DNA of 64,000 nucleotides from Coniochaeta sp. PMI_546 (Eukaryota > Ascomycota > Sordariomycetes > Coniochaetales > Coniochaetaceae). Positions within the stretch are counted from its first letter, which is position 1, and each line of letters starts with the position of its first letter. Location of the stretch: assembly GCA_021432605.1 (NCBI GenBank), contig MU271146.1, forward strand, positions 1,364,001 through 1,428,000, read 5' to 3'. Below, piece after piece: positions 12,158 to 23,800 of the stretch. The notes below the pieces were generated by a model. The model was not told the DNA's origin. It searched no databases and saw only the letters and a list, made by a program, of their open reading frames with translations. The position numbers and the translations under genes were made by a program.

Positions 12158-12871
12158 ATGCCATCGCCGCCCAAGCTTCGAAAGCTTGCCATTGTTGGCA
12201 GTCGCTCTGTCGGTTGGTCATTCCCGATCTCTTTATGATGTTCTGGATAGTGGATGCAGCTAACATTTGTCCCTCTTCATTAATATAGGCAAGTCATCCC
12301 TCGCTGTAAGATATGTCGACAACCACTTCGTCGAGAGCTACTACCCCACCATCGAGAACACCTTTGGCAAGGAAGTCAAGATCAAGAACCAAGACTACGC
12401 CCTAGAGATAGTCGACACTGCCGGGCAGGATGAATACAGCATTCTGAACTCGAAACACCTCATTGGTATCCATGGCTACATGCTTGTCTACTCTGTGTCG
12501 TCGGCACAGTCCTTCGAGATGATTACCGTCATTCGCGAGAAGATTCTTAACAACATCGTTAGTATCACCCTGCTGGATCTCGTGTTAATATTATTGTATG
12601 CCATTTTTCTGACTCCCACATCTCTATACAGGGCTCGGAGAAGGTACCTATCTGCATCGTTGGTAACAAGAGCGACCTACGCCCAGAACAGCGCCAAGTC
12701 AGCTTCGACGACGGCAAAAAGCTCGCCGAGAAGTTTGGCTGTGCCTGGACCGAAGCCAGCGCCCGCTACGACGTCTGCGTCGCCAAGGCTTTCGAACTTC
12801 TCATTGAGGAGATTGAGAAGTCTCAGAACCCCAACGCGCCAGTCGACAACGGCAAATGTGCTGTCATGTAA
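12158..12871 (+). CDS. RHB1: RHB1, Rheb-family small GTPase, 187 aa
   Basis: Rheb is a Ras-like GTPase that, in its GTP state, activates TORC1 in animals and fission yeast. Three exons: 12158-12212, 12289-12557 and 12632-12871. The P-loop GSRSVGKS is at residues 14-21, with the Arg typical of Rheb where Ras has Gly12. Effector region YYPTIENTF, switch II DTAGQDEYS, and NKSD of the G4 box are all present. The protein ends in CAVM, a CaaX box expected to be farnesylated for membrane attachment. All motifs and splice junctions are intact. Confidence 0.95.
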
Positions 12872-13713
12872 GAGAGCAGATGAGACTGTCTTGCTCGCTC
12901 ACGTCTTACGGCATACCATACGTTTTCCTACCTTATTTGGTTGAGACATATTCTTGTCCAGCAAGCTCCTGTTGACTTTACTTGGCCTGAGGATGTCAAG
13001 CGACCGCTGAAAGAATCGGTAGGGTTGCCGTCAGGATTGCGGTGTCGTTTGCCGCTTTGTTTGCGGCAAGCATTCGCCTTGGTACATTTTGGACTCTATT
13101 CTTCTAGAAATGAAGAATGATAATGTATCGTACACGGTTATGGCCAGTGGTGGAGCACATGGTCCAGGAGAATGGCCATGTTGCTATGTGTAACAATAAA
13201 TGTCGGCACTGGTGAGGTTGGCTAGGGGAGGAGAAAGCAGGAGTTCTGATTTCCTTTGTTCGAGCTGCGTACTGACAGTCGACAGGTGTCATAGGACAAC
13301 ATAAGCAGAAGACTCATAATGACAATGTTTATTCCAAGGAGCAATCTTCTACAGTAGTAATTCTTGGGCCATTCCTTACGTCACACCGAAACTGACCATT
13401 TAAAGAAGAGCGTACCAATACCACAGTACACTAGAAAAAGCCACCAGCCACAGTTCGAAATCGCGGTGAGGTAAGGCAAGTTTGTGGAGAAGAGCGGGCC
13501 GTGTTTTCAGCTTGCGCCACAGAAGCAATTTGCTTGACAAAAGAGTCATAACTCGCGAGAAAAATTGGCGGGGTAAAATAATTGCTTGAAACGCGTTCGG
13601 AGTGACCCCACTACCGATAAATATCCACGCCAAAGACGAACTGACAAAGCCCACGTTCACGGACCGGATCTTGCTAGCATAATTCCAAGTCCTTTGAATC
13701 AAGCGTGACAATC
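12872..13713. other. intergenic RHB1 - seryl-tRNA synthetase
   Basis: The gap is 842 bases. A minus-strand frame (13400-13711) has no ATG start. Nothing else is recognised. Confidence 0.5.
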
Positions 13714-15342
13714 ATGTTGGACGTCAACGACTTCATCACCGAACGTGGGGGCAACCCTGAGAAGATTAGGGAGTCCCAGCGCAAGCGCTACGCCAACGTC
13801 GAGATTGTCGACGAGGTGATCGCAGATTGGGATGATCATAGAAAGAGTGAGTTGATCCCAATCTGCTGGTGGGAAACGTCGGGTCTGTCTACTAACATGC
13901 CATGCTCCAGCGCTTTATGCTGCGACACAACTCAACTCGAGGATCAACGAAGTTCAGAAACAGATCGCCCCCAAGAAGAAGGTGCGCCTAGACTGCAGTC
14001 AGCCAGCTATGCTTCCCATGTTTATATTCTGACCTGTCGTTAGGCTAAGGAGGATGTTACCGACCTCTTGAAGCAAAAGGCCGATCTCGAGAAGGAGAAG
14101 AAGGGTCTAATGGAGAGTGCGGCCGAGAAGGAAGCTGCTCTCAAGGTGAAAATCAAGACCATTGGCAACATCGTGCACGACTCCGTCCCTGTCAGCGATA
14201 ACGAGGACAACAACACTGTGCAGCGGACATGGGCCCCCGAGGGTGTGACGGTCGAGAAGCGGGACTGCCTGTCTCACCACGAGGTTCTCACGCGTATTGA
14301 TGGTTACGACCCCGACAGGGGCGTGAAGGTGGTCGGCCACAGGGGGTACTTCTTGCGCCAGTGGGGCGTCTTCCTCAACCAGGCTCTGATCAACTATGGT
14401 CTCCAGTTCCTGGCCGAGCGCGGCTACACCCCTCTGCAGACGCCACAGTTCATGCTGAAGGACTACATGGGAAAGACGGCGCAGCTGGAGCAGTTCGACG
14501 AGGAGCTATACAAGGTCGTCGATGGCGAGAACGACAAGTACCTTATTGCAACCTCCGAACAGCCCATCTCTGCTTTCCATGCCGACGAGTGGCTTGGACC
14601 CCAGGATGTCCCTATCAAATACGCCGGTTATTCGTCCTGTTATCGGAGAGAAGCCGGAAGCCACGGCAGAGATGCGTGGGGCATCTTCCGTGTCCACCAG
14701 TTCGAGAAGATCGAGCAATTCCTCCTGACCGATCCTGAGAAGTCCTGGGAGGCGTTTGACGATATGATTGCCACTTCCGAGGCCTTCTACAAGAGCCTGG
14801 GTCTTCCCTACCGCGTAGTCGCCATTGTGTCGGGCGCCCTGAACAACGCAGCGGCCAAGAAGTTCGACCTCGAAGCATGGTTTCCCTTCCAGGGAGAGTA
14901 CAAGGAGCTTGTGTCTTGCTCCAACTGCACAGACTACCAGAGTAGAGCACTCGAGATTCGGTACGGTGTCAAGAAGCAGACGGATATCAAGAAGACCTAC
15001 GTCCACGCTCTGAACTCCACACTCTGCGCCACCACACGGACAATCTGCTGCATACTCGAGAATTACCAGACTGAAGAGGTAAGAAGCCCCAGTATCAAGC
15101 TCAAAAAGTCAGAATAGTATGCTAACGTTGGTTATTATTTGCAGGGCCTCAACATTCCAGAGCCGCTGAGGAAGTTCTTGCCAGGAGCGCCGGACTTCAT
15201 TCCCTTCACTAAGGAGCTGCCCAAGGGCTCTACATCCCAAAAGGTCAAGGCCAAGGCCGAGAACGCGGCGAAGACAAAGGTCGCCAAACCCGGCGACACC
15301 CCAGATCAGGTAGCCGATAAGTTGAAGGAGACAAAGGTTTAA
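13714..15342 (+). CDS. SES1: cytosolic seryl-tRNA synthetase, 478 aa
   Basis: It charges tRNA-Ser with serine (class II synthetase, dimer, cytosol). Four exons: 13714-13846, 13911-13981, 14044-15078 and 15145-15342. The N-terminal helical arm (about residues 30-110, Lys/Glu-rich coiled coil) grips the tRNA long variable arm. Class II motif 2 is visible as [20 protein letters not shown], and motif 3 as [13 protein letters not shown]. The C-terminal tail is Lys/Ala-rich, as in fungal and other eukaryotic cytosolic enzymes. The last intron falls right after motif 3. No organelle presequence is seen. Confidence 0.96.
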
Positions 15343-16116
15343 GACAGCGGGTGGTTTACTGTAGATATCATGACCAAAACGTGGCAGGACTGATATAGAC
15401 GAAAATACGATTCTTGCTGCAGCTAACAACATACGACTGCCGCACAGCTCAAGGCGTGCCTTGAACGCCCCATAGGTATAGCGGCGATGGTCATACGTGT
15501 GACGACGGTCTCACTGCCAAACACCACAGTCAATCAGACTGGGGTTGTCTGAGGACGATACTACAACCTGTTTGGAGAAGTGACATGTATTGACGAGAGT
15601 CAAGACAGAATCCATTGTGATTCTAGCCAAGGTAAAGTGTTTGTAGCTTAGCTGGTCGATTGTCCAAACGGGTTCAGACATTTGGGGGGGACAACAGGCG
15701 AGCTCAGCGAGCACCACTGCCTAAAAAATACCTACCCGCTCCCAGGACACTGTTGGCTTGGATTCATTACGCCACCGGACCTCGTCATTCAGCCCAACGT
15801 GCCACATCCAACTTAGGAGAACAAATGATTCTTGCTTTCTCTCTTGTCAAACGCTTTCTTCTCTGACTTGGCTTCCTGTGATCGATCATCAAGTAACGAG
15901 GGCAGATCTGTAGCTCCCAAAAGCGATGATTCAACTCGCCTGAATGTCTCGAATGGTTGCATATTCAAGGTTGTTGGAACAGCTGCTCAGCTCTCCATGT
16001 TGCCTTTGTTCTACCTTTGACCTTACGTCTTAAATACAGGCCTGCGAGTCTCGACTGGAGACCTGGTCAGCTTTTATTTAAAAAGCACTTTCGATTCCTT
16101 GCCCCACCGTGCAGCT
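15343..16116. other. intergenic SerRS - ZUP1-like gene
   Basis: These 774 bases hold the SerRS 3' end and the promoter of the C78 peptidase gene. I see no gene or repeat. Confidence 0.5.
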
Positions 16117-17911
16117 ATGGACTACGAGGTCAGAGTATGTCCGTTTTGTGGCTGGGAAGCCGACGAGGGTGACATTCTATCGCTTGTACGCATATACCCA
16201 CTTGCCCTTACTGACGGTGGATTCTAACGTTGCATTGCAGCACATCGAGAGCTTGCATGCCGAAGGCCAGTCTTACTCTGAAGAGGGCAAAGCACGGGCT
16301 TCAACTTCAAGGGAAGAAGAGGAAGGCCAATACGCCGAGTGCCCAATCGCGGGCTGCGGCGAGATACTGCTTCTCGATGAGATGGACTACCACTTGGAGC
16401 TTCATGATCAGGAGGTCGTCGACATGGATCATGCCGGTCGAAGTCATATTCTGACAGAGCAGAAGCAGCAACTCCATGAAACAGAGGGGTCCAAGCCAGG
16501 ACCTTCGACTTCTCGTCGTCGATCCCCTCCCGGCCATGCCACTCATAAGGAGAAGCCCTCCACTACCTCTGGTGGCAGCACCAGTCGGCAGCAGACCGCC
16601 ATCTCGGCATGGAAGAATATTCTTCACATGCCCTCATCCGGCCGCCGGTTAGCAGATGCCGAGAAGCGAGCTGCCTCCAGTGCCGTGCCAGGCAAGAGAC
16701 TTGGGGTGAGTTAGATGATCTCTCCAATAACCCAGTGTCGATGTTGACGGCATTTGCTGTAGAGAAGCCATCTCGGCAAGTACGCGCACGAGGACCGCAT
16801 GCCTGACTGGCTTATCAACCTGCTTCAGAAACATGGCCAGGTTGACCAAGGAGGTAACTATCTGCTGGCAATCTTCGCAGCATTCGCAGCACCAAACCTG
16901 ACCAACCATTAGGAGTTATACCTGTGCTTGAACAGTTGTTGCAACAGAGCTCCAGCACTAAGTATGCATACCTCTGCCACAGCTGTGTCCACCACGTCTC
17001 AAGACTCAAGAGGGAGGGTAAGCCATCCTCAGCTTTTGCAACCCAAGTCAATAAACAAACCTAACCCGCGATATCCAGGTGGATTCTGCGGCTACCGAAC
17101 CATCCAGATGATGACCTCATTTGTCATCGGTGCCAAGTTTCAAGGCCATCAGCATTTCAAGAAGAAGATACCGTCCGTCTTCCGCATTCAAGACTGGATT
17201 GAGGAGGCATGGGACGCTGGGATCAACTCCCAAGGACGCGCAGAGACGGGCGGCATTAGGATGACGCGCAAGTACATCGGCACCCTGGAGGCTTCTGCTA
17301 TGTTTCGTCTCCTCGAAATCCCGTAAGTATTGTCTCCTTCCCCGTAAGAACAGCTCTTATTCAAGATGGGGAGAGATGACAGACCGCTGAATGATTTTTT
17401 TGCAAGGTGTGAAACTCAGGCTTTTAGGAACCCAGAGCCAGGGAAATCGGAGGCGCTGCTGCTGGAAGAAGTAGAGAATTACTTCATGTCCGGAGTAGTC
17501 GATCCCACCATGAGAATACGATCTACGAATTTGCCTCCCATCTTCTTTCAGCATCCTGGTGAGTCCTTCAAGTTAGACAGGCACGAAAAGCTGTACTGAC
17601 ACGGTAGGGCCTTAGGTCACTCGATGTTGATTGTCGGGTTCGAGAAGCAAAAGGACGGCGCCAAGAACCTGCTCGTGTTCGACTCCATGTTTAGCGACCA
17701 CTGGAGCATCCAGAAGCTCGTCCGCAAGAAGTTCGATCACATCTTTCCAGACATGGCGCTGAAGCCGTACCGGAGGGGGACTAGGTACCTCCAGAAGTAC
17801 AAGGCATTCGAGCTGCTAAGGTTGATCTCTTACTGTGCTCCAAAAAGTCATGACAAACCGCTGACATCTATCAGATTTCGATTTCCTACAGATACCGTTC
17901 CGGAGTCTTAA
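16117..17911 (+). CDS. ZUFSP/ZUP1-like C78-family deubiquitinase, 473 aa (455 if last intron spliced)
   Basis: Family C78 holds UFM1 proteases and the K63-ubiquitin-specific ZUP1 (fission yeast Mug105). Zinc-finger-like segments come first: CPFC...HIESLH near the start and a second Cys/His block (CPIAGC...HLELH) near residue 80, which favours ZUP1 over UFSP. Seven exons: 16117-16185, 16241-16705, 16763-16853, 16913-17017, 17079-17322, 17407-17558 and 17616-17911. Catalytic Cys247 lies in GGFCGYRTIQ, His377 in GHSMLIVGFE, and Asp398 in LLVFDSM. The extreme C-terminus is uncertain: 54 bases after ELLR (17823-17876) look like a weak intron that keeps the frame. It is convergent with HAM1, only 83 bases away. 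Confidence 0.87.
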
Positions 17912-17994
17912 GTCGGAAGCGATGCAGATCGTTGCTGCTGATTATCTTCTACTGTCTATTGAATCAAAGCCCCCAAGACAAGCATTCGGCGCTA

Positions 17995-18864
17995 TCAAGC
18001 AGTCAACTCCTTCTTGAACCACTCCTGCAGTTTCACCAGCGCCTTGCCCCGGTGCGAGATCTTGTTCTTATCGGGCCCGTCCATCTCAGCGTACCTGCGA
18101 ATACCCCTTGCTGTTAGTCGTCTACCTCATTGCAAGGAGTTACTTGATACGCAACCTGAAGGAAGAAATAGGGGAAGCGTGGGAGTCCAGCGGCATTAAA
18201 ACAGTATAAGACAATGAAAGATGTTTTCTACTTACGTCTTTCCCTCATACTCAAAGATAGGATCCCAGCCGAAGTGAGCTGGCCCTCTAGGTTGCACGAT
18301 CTTGCCCTCCGTGATGCCCTGGAACAGCAAAGGCTCGTGGCCTGGACCAGCCGAGTAGGCGAATGTGGTGATTGCCTTGGCTGACTTATCCTCGTAAGCT
18401 GCCAGTAAGTTGTTCAGCCCTGCGTGACCGATAGATTGCATAAACCATTTGCTAAAGAGAGTCAACTATCGATTTCACCGGACTGGCAGTAACTGGTCAG
18501 GCATAGCTCACATGTATGGACCCGGTAGACCGTTCAGCGCATTGAAGCAGAGACATGTATCCTCAACTAGGACAGGACCTTCGACCTTTTGCCAAGCAAG
18601 AACACGATGTCAGTGCAAGTCTTCTTGTGACGCATACATTTTTACATCTCGTGTTGGAGGGGTTGCACGTACGAGATCAGCTGCCCTCCGGCACTTGTCC
18701 AGAGTCACCTCCTCGATCGTGCCCTGTATCTCGAGCAGATCGAGCGCCTGGCTGTCCACCTGAATGGCGGGCTCGAGGATCGCCTTCACTTCTCTGAGTT
18801 TGCCCGCGTTTCCTGTGATGAAGTTGATGTTATGCCTGGCGGCACTGGGAGCTGTAGTGGACAT
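17995..18864 (-). CDS. HAM1: HAM1, inosine/xanthosine triphosphate pyrophosphatase, 193 aa
   Basis: Ham1 hydrolyses ITP, dITP and XTP to monophosphates and keeps deaminated purines out of DNA and RNA (cytosol and nucleus). Four exons: 18673-18864, 18512-18585, 18236-18451 and 17995-18094. Family motifs in order: [12 protein letters not shown] near residue 15, [22 protein letters not shown] around 68-89, FGWDPIFE near 150, and SHRGKAL close to the end. Length matches the family (about 190). The third intron is rather long (141 bases). Confidence 0.95.
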
Positions 18865-19296
18865 GGTTCGAGACTATAGACAATCTGTGGTCTAAATGAG
18901 AAAAATTCTTCTGCCTCGAAAAGATGAACGAATGGTTCCTTTATTTTCGTAGAATTAGAATATCCTCCTGTTAGTTTTATGTCGAGTTCCTGGAGAAAGT
19001 GAGTAACCCGGCGAACGGTGGGGCGTGCAGGGGTGTGGCTGCACCTTTTTGCTGTCACTGCGCTTCACCTAGGTGAGCCCTTTGTGTCTACTGATCTATT
19101 CCCAGCGTATGTCTCCCAACACTTGTCAGGTACCCGTGTAATTGGTTGTAGGACGTGTTCATCAATGTTTGTCTTCACCTAACCCGGGTTGACTCCGTCC
19201 TAGCGTCGCCAATGTCATAAGTTGGGTATCATAAAAACAACTTTCCATCTCAACTAACCCTTGCCCCCCAGCGTAATAACCCGTCACATCCTATAT
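18865..19296. other. intergenic FAP7 3' end - HAM1 promoter
   Basis: These 432 bases lie between two minus-strand genes and should hold the HAM1 promoter. No feature is recognised. Confidence 0.5.
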
Positions 19297-19966
19297 TCAG
19301 CTCGAGGGAGCATTATCCTTCTTCCACTGCTCCAACCAAGCCTCGATACGGTCCAAATTCTCGTCCATCTCCTCCGAGGAGTTACTCGTCAATACCACTA
19401 CGATATTCTCATCATACGAGTCTTTCGCCTCCTGCAGCAGCACTTCCATTATCTCTGCGTCAATGTTCTCTTGCAACTTGACCTCCGGGTATTTCCTAGA
19501 TAAACCGTCAGTATAATAATACTAATCATAAAGAGGAATGCAGAGATATGCGGATATGGGGCTTGATTGGTTACCTTGCTGTCAAACGGTCGTAGAGCGT
19601 CGTCGAGTCCACCCTCAGCACAACGACGAGGTCTATCCAACTTTTTGGAAACAGGTCGCAGGCGTGCCAGTCGATTATGCATCCCCCTTCCTTGACTTCC
19701 TCTTCTAGGGCGTCTAGGAGCTGTTCGACAGCGTTAGTTGAAAATGTTGGTAAAATGTATCTAGTTGTACGAGATCTTACCTTATCCTCGTCCACAATCC
19801 AAGACCGATACTCCTCATCCCAACCCTCGTGGCACTCCTTGTCCTTGACAATCTGGTTGACGGATATGTGCTTGAGACCAGTCTTCTCAGCAAGGGCCTC
19901 ACAATGTGTCGTCTTGCCTACGCCCGGCGTGCCGGTTATAATGATGTTTGGTAGTGACCGAGCCAT
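19297..19966 (-). CDS. FAP7: FAP7, adenylate-kinase-like ATPase for 40S assembly, 176 aa
   Basis: Fap7 (AK6/hCINAP family) binds Rps14 and acts in the last steps of 20S to 18S pre-rRNA maturation; it also has adenylate kinase activity. Three exons: 19781-19966, 19575-19720 and 19297-19495. The Walker A loop GTPGVGKTT lies near residue 12, the family block WHACDLFP near 90, and the adenylate-kinase lid region follows. The last exon ends with a Trp/Lys-rich helix and Ala-Pro-Ser-Ser. I chose the ATG at 19964-19966 (MARSLPN); an in-frame ATG at 19999 would add 11 residues. Confidence 0.94.
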
Positions 19967-20869
19967 TGTATATCTTGCTGATGATGTGTCGGTCCCCAAC
20001 TGCCGTGATCTGATATCACTTATTTACGCCGGAACGGACGCTGGGATATGTGAGATCAAGGTTGGTTGAAAGTCGTTGCTTGTTGAGGTTGAATCTCCAG
20101 CTTTCAGGAGAAAGATTTTCAAGGTGAGCATGGTAGGACGGATCAGGTGGGGCGATTGACGATTTTGGACGGCGGCTCTTTTTCAACACTGGGTAAAAAC
20201 CACCACGGCGGTGATGAATTTTGATGTAATCTGAAGTTGCGAAAAATGCGTCTTTGTTACATGCCACTTGGGCAGGTTATCTATTTACAATGTAGTACAG
20301 CTGACAGCGGTGCGGCATTAGGCGCCCAGGTAGCATTTCACCTCCACTCATACACACCGAGCCCGGACAAGGAAAGCTACCTTCCCATCTTATGCCCTGG
20401 AGGACATCGCCAACAGACCTGCCACACTGTCCATGTCTCAGTGTGGACAAGTCTCGCTTCAAATCTTCCACCATCTCCTCAGACCGGAATGAAGAAGAAA
20501 CAGTAACATAACGCCCTGTCCATGATTTCTCGGGGTGTATCGCAACATTGGCCTGTAAAGCTGGGGAATAGGGGAATGAGAATGCAGAAAATCTAACCTC
20601 AAGCCGAAACAAAAAGCCCAGTCAGATAGCCAGCGCGGGAGTACTCCCAGTGACTAGGCCGTAGAAGGCTCGATCACATCCCCAATTGATGGGCTATCGG
20701 CGAGCGATGGTCGCGTCATTGTCTTCGTAACGCCTGGATCTCGCGTGGGGATCCGTATATCGATAATTTTTCGTTTGCGAGGTTGGAGCTTCTCTTTCCA
20801 TGCCGAGAGGAGAAACGAGCGTGGGGTGAGCTTCGGCATGTCTGGCACAATTCGAGGTTGATGTGCCCA
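19967..20869. other. intergenic myosin V 3' region - FAP7 promoter
   Basis: The gap is 903 bases. The right part (20654-20869) is an open in-frame continuation of the myosin V frame beyond its stop (see findings). A minus-strand frame at 20277-20612 lacks protein-like features. Confidence 0.5.
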
Positions 20870-23800
20870 CTAGGCACCTGCCTCGATGGCCTCGGAAGAT
20901 TCTTGCACTACGGCAAGGTCGTTGCCCTGGTCATCGTAGTCGCCGTCCTGCGAGCCATACTCAAGTTTCTCTTGTTGCGCAATCGCCTGCGCTGAGACGA
21001 TCTCGGCAAGACGCTTCAACCGTGGAGTTTGAAGCCCTAGTTCAGCGTTAGTCACGAAGCTTGTACCGGCGGTCAAAGGGACGGGCAGTGCGTACAAGAT
21101 GGTGTGTATGTCTCCAGGGCGGTAATGGACCTCGGTTCGGCGATCTCATATGGTCCACTGTCATCCATATCGACAGCCTGGAGCAGAAGAACATCGCTCT
21201 TCTCAGTGACGCGTGACGCCACAGCCTTCATGATTTCGCCGTTGATAGGCTGTTCGTAGTCGGCAACGAGGTACTGGTTCAACAGTTTCTGGATTTGATT
21301 CGGAGACAGCCTAATTCGCAACAGGTCAGCAACTGTGATGTCACACACCGCCAATCTAGCAAGGATGACGTTTCACTTACATCCAGCAGATATCCTGAAT
21401 GATCTCGATATCATTCAGCGTTGCCTTCTTGAGTTGCAGGAGCTTCGTTGCTTGCTGTTGGCCGGTTAGTTTGGTACCATCGAATTAGGTTCAGAAGCCG
21501 GTGTATGCTCACCATAAGATGCTCGAGCTGAAGGGTACCCTCGGGCATATCGTGACTCTTGCACCACTCTTCGATGCGGGTAATGTTGTAGTTGATCTGC
21601 AGGCCACGCTTCCACGACAGGAAGTTGCGGCGCATCAGGAGATCGTTAAACGCCGTGACGCCGACAAGCTTAAGCAGTTCAGTGATAGTCTGGGTGATAA
21701 TCGACTCCTCAAGGTAGTAAGCTTTCATTGCGCGGAAGACGCTGTTCAGCAGGGATAGGAGGTTGTCCATGCTGTAGGCTGGCGTCGAGTTGGACTGCAG
21801 GAGCTTGCCCAGGAACCTGTTATTTTCATTCGTAACGAAGCCCGGCAGCGACTGGGATTCGATGATGGCCGGGATGATCATCTTTTGCAGCTTCTTCTTC
21901 AGCACCTTCATCCACGTGTGGTAAATATTGAACTCCAAGCTCTCAAGATCGTGCTTAACAATCTCCAGTAGGCGGTCGTACTCGTAGTTGTCCGTCTTCT
22001 GGGCCTCATACCAGTCTTCGGCCAGGAATACGAACGACAGCATCTCGTGGACGTTGGACAGCCAGAAGGCGCCGGGATTGATAGCCTCGTCGCCGTCATG
22101 TTGCATCACCTCTTGCTGAATGGACTGCATGACGTTGGCAAGGAAGCGCTCGGACTCCTTCACGAATCCATTGTTCCACATCTCGGACGTGACAAGATTG
22201 ATGAGGTATGAGGGGAAAAGCACCTCCTTATCAGATGGGGGTGGCGTGGTGTTGGGGGATGGAATCTTGAGGTTGCGGATGAGGCCCATAGTAACCTCCT
22301 CATTCAGGCCCTCTTCATCAGCAAGCAACGACTCAAGCTCAAGCTCGATGTTATCGACCCCAGGGATGAAGGTCGCGCCGGAAAGGGTATTCTGGCGGTT
22401 CATTCCAGTGACGGCCATGGAGACAGGGCGCGGGTTGTACGCCATGCTGTAGCGGTTGATGTCATGGGGCTCGGCGCCAGCGCTTCGTCTCTTGGGCTTC
22501 TTGCTCGCGACCAGGTTAATGAGACCATTCGCGAGCGGTGGCATAGCTCCGTTGCCGTTCTGGACGACTTCTCCGTTGACAGGTATACTTCGTCGCGCCA
22601 ACTCCAGGGCATCCTGCATCTCCGCAAGTTGCTGCCGGAGCGAGTTCTTCTCGGCCTCATGACGCTGGCTCTCTTGCCTGGCAACCTCAAGCTCCGTGCT
22701 GGTAGCACGGAGCGAGTCTCTAAGTTGCCGTTCTTCCTCTTGCATCCGCTTGACATTGGCTGACGATTCTTCGAAGCTGGTTTGGAGTTTCCTCATCTCG
22801 GCCTCCATCTGCTCCAAACGAGCTGCTGCAACGCCTGCCTGGTTGGCTTCCGTCTGCAACTCCTTGGCCCGGGCCTCCAGAGCGTTGTGCCGGTTCCTCC
22901 AAGCCGAGATCTGTCCCTCATAATTCTCCACCTGGCCCTTCAGCTCCCTATTTTGAGCTTTCATAGTACCAAGAGACTGTGTCAACTCAACAACCTTGTT
23001 CTCCAGCTTATAGGAGATTTGCTTTAGGTCACGAGCCTCGGCCCGCTTAACCTTGTAGTCCTTGCGTGCTGACCTACCGCGCCACAAGCTCTGGATGATA
23101 ACAACCTTCTTGCGGTATTGTCTGAAGGCACGCATTGCCTGCCTTGACCTCCATGTTCGCTGGATGATGAGTGCTGCATTTCCGACACGCGTTTCCATGA
23201 TCTCCTTCCGGCGCAGGAAGCCCTTGATCGCTGCCTGAGCAAGGATGACGTCTTTCCGAATACGAAGGAATTGTTTCCTCTCCTTCTGCCCACGCCAGAC
23301 TCTTTGGATCGTAACCGCAGCCCTGACCGTGCGCAATTCTTGTGCAGCTTTCCTGGCAAGCCAAGCTCTTGCGGCAGCTTGGAAGGAGATGATTGCTTGA
23401 CGCGCCGCCAGGTACTTCCGACGGTAGTACTTGGCTCGAAGGTTCTTTTGGATCATGATAGCACAGTCATTCAGCCGGGTGGTACGTAGATTCTCCAAGA
23501 AGGCCAGCATACCGGCCCGGAAGAAGATTTTGGTCAGACCCATCTGGTACTTGTCCAGTCCCTTTCCGGTACCTGCGCCGAGCGCCTTTGTCAGGATGGC
23601 GGTAGCCATTTGCCTTATCTCTGAGGCCCATTGCGATGACGGTACCAGCATGTAGTAACGAAGGGCGAATTCCTCATATGTCCACCTCGTTGGGTAACCA
23701 GCACAACTAATGCGTACGGTCTCGAGCACACCACAAGCGCGAAGCTGGCTCAGAACCATTGGCCCCTCAAACTTCCAGGCTTCCTTCGCCTCATTGGGCT

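Noticed and set aside
13400-13711. Minus-strand frame of 103 codons upstream of SerRS
   Set aside because: No ATG start and no protein-like pattern; it overlaps the SerRS promoter.
20277-20612. Minus-strand frame of 111 codons between FAP7 and myosin V
   Set aside because: Composition looks random, there is no recognisable motif, and it lies in a probable 3' UTR/promoter stretch.
22400-22763. Antisense frames of about 100 codons inside the myosin V coiled-coil exon
   Set aside because: Shadows of strongly biased heptad coding; the myosin frame is unambiguous.
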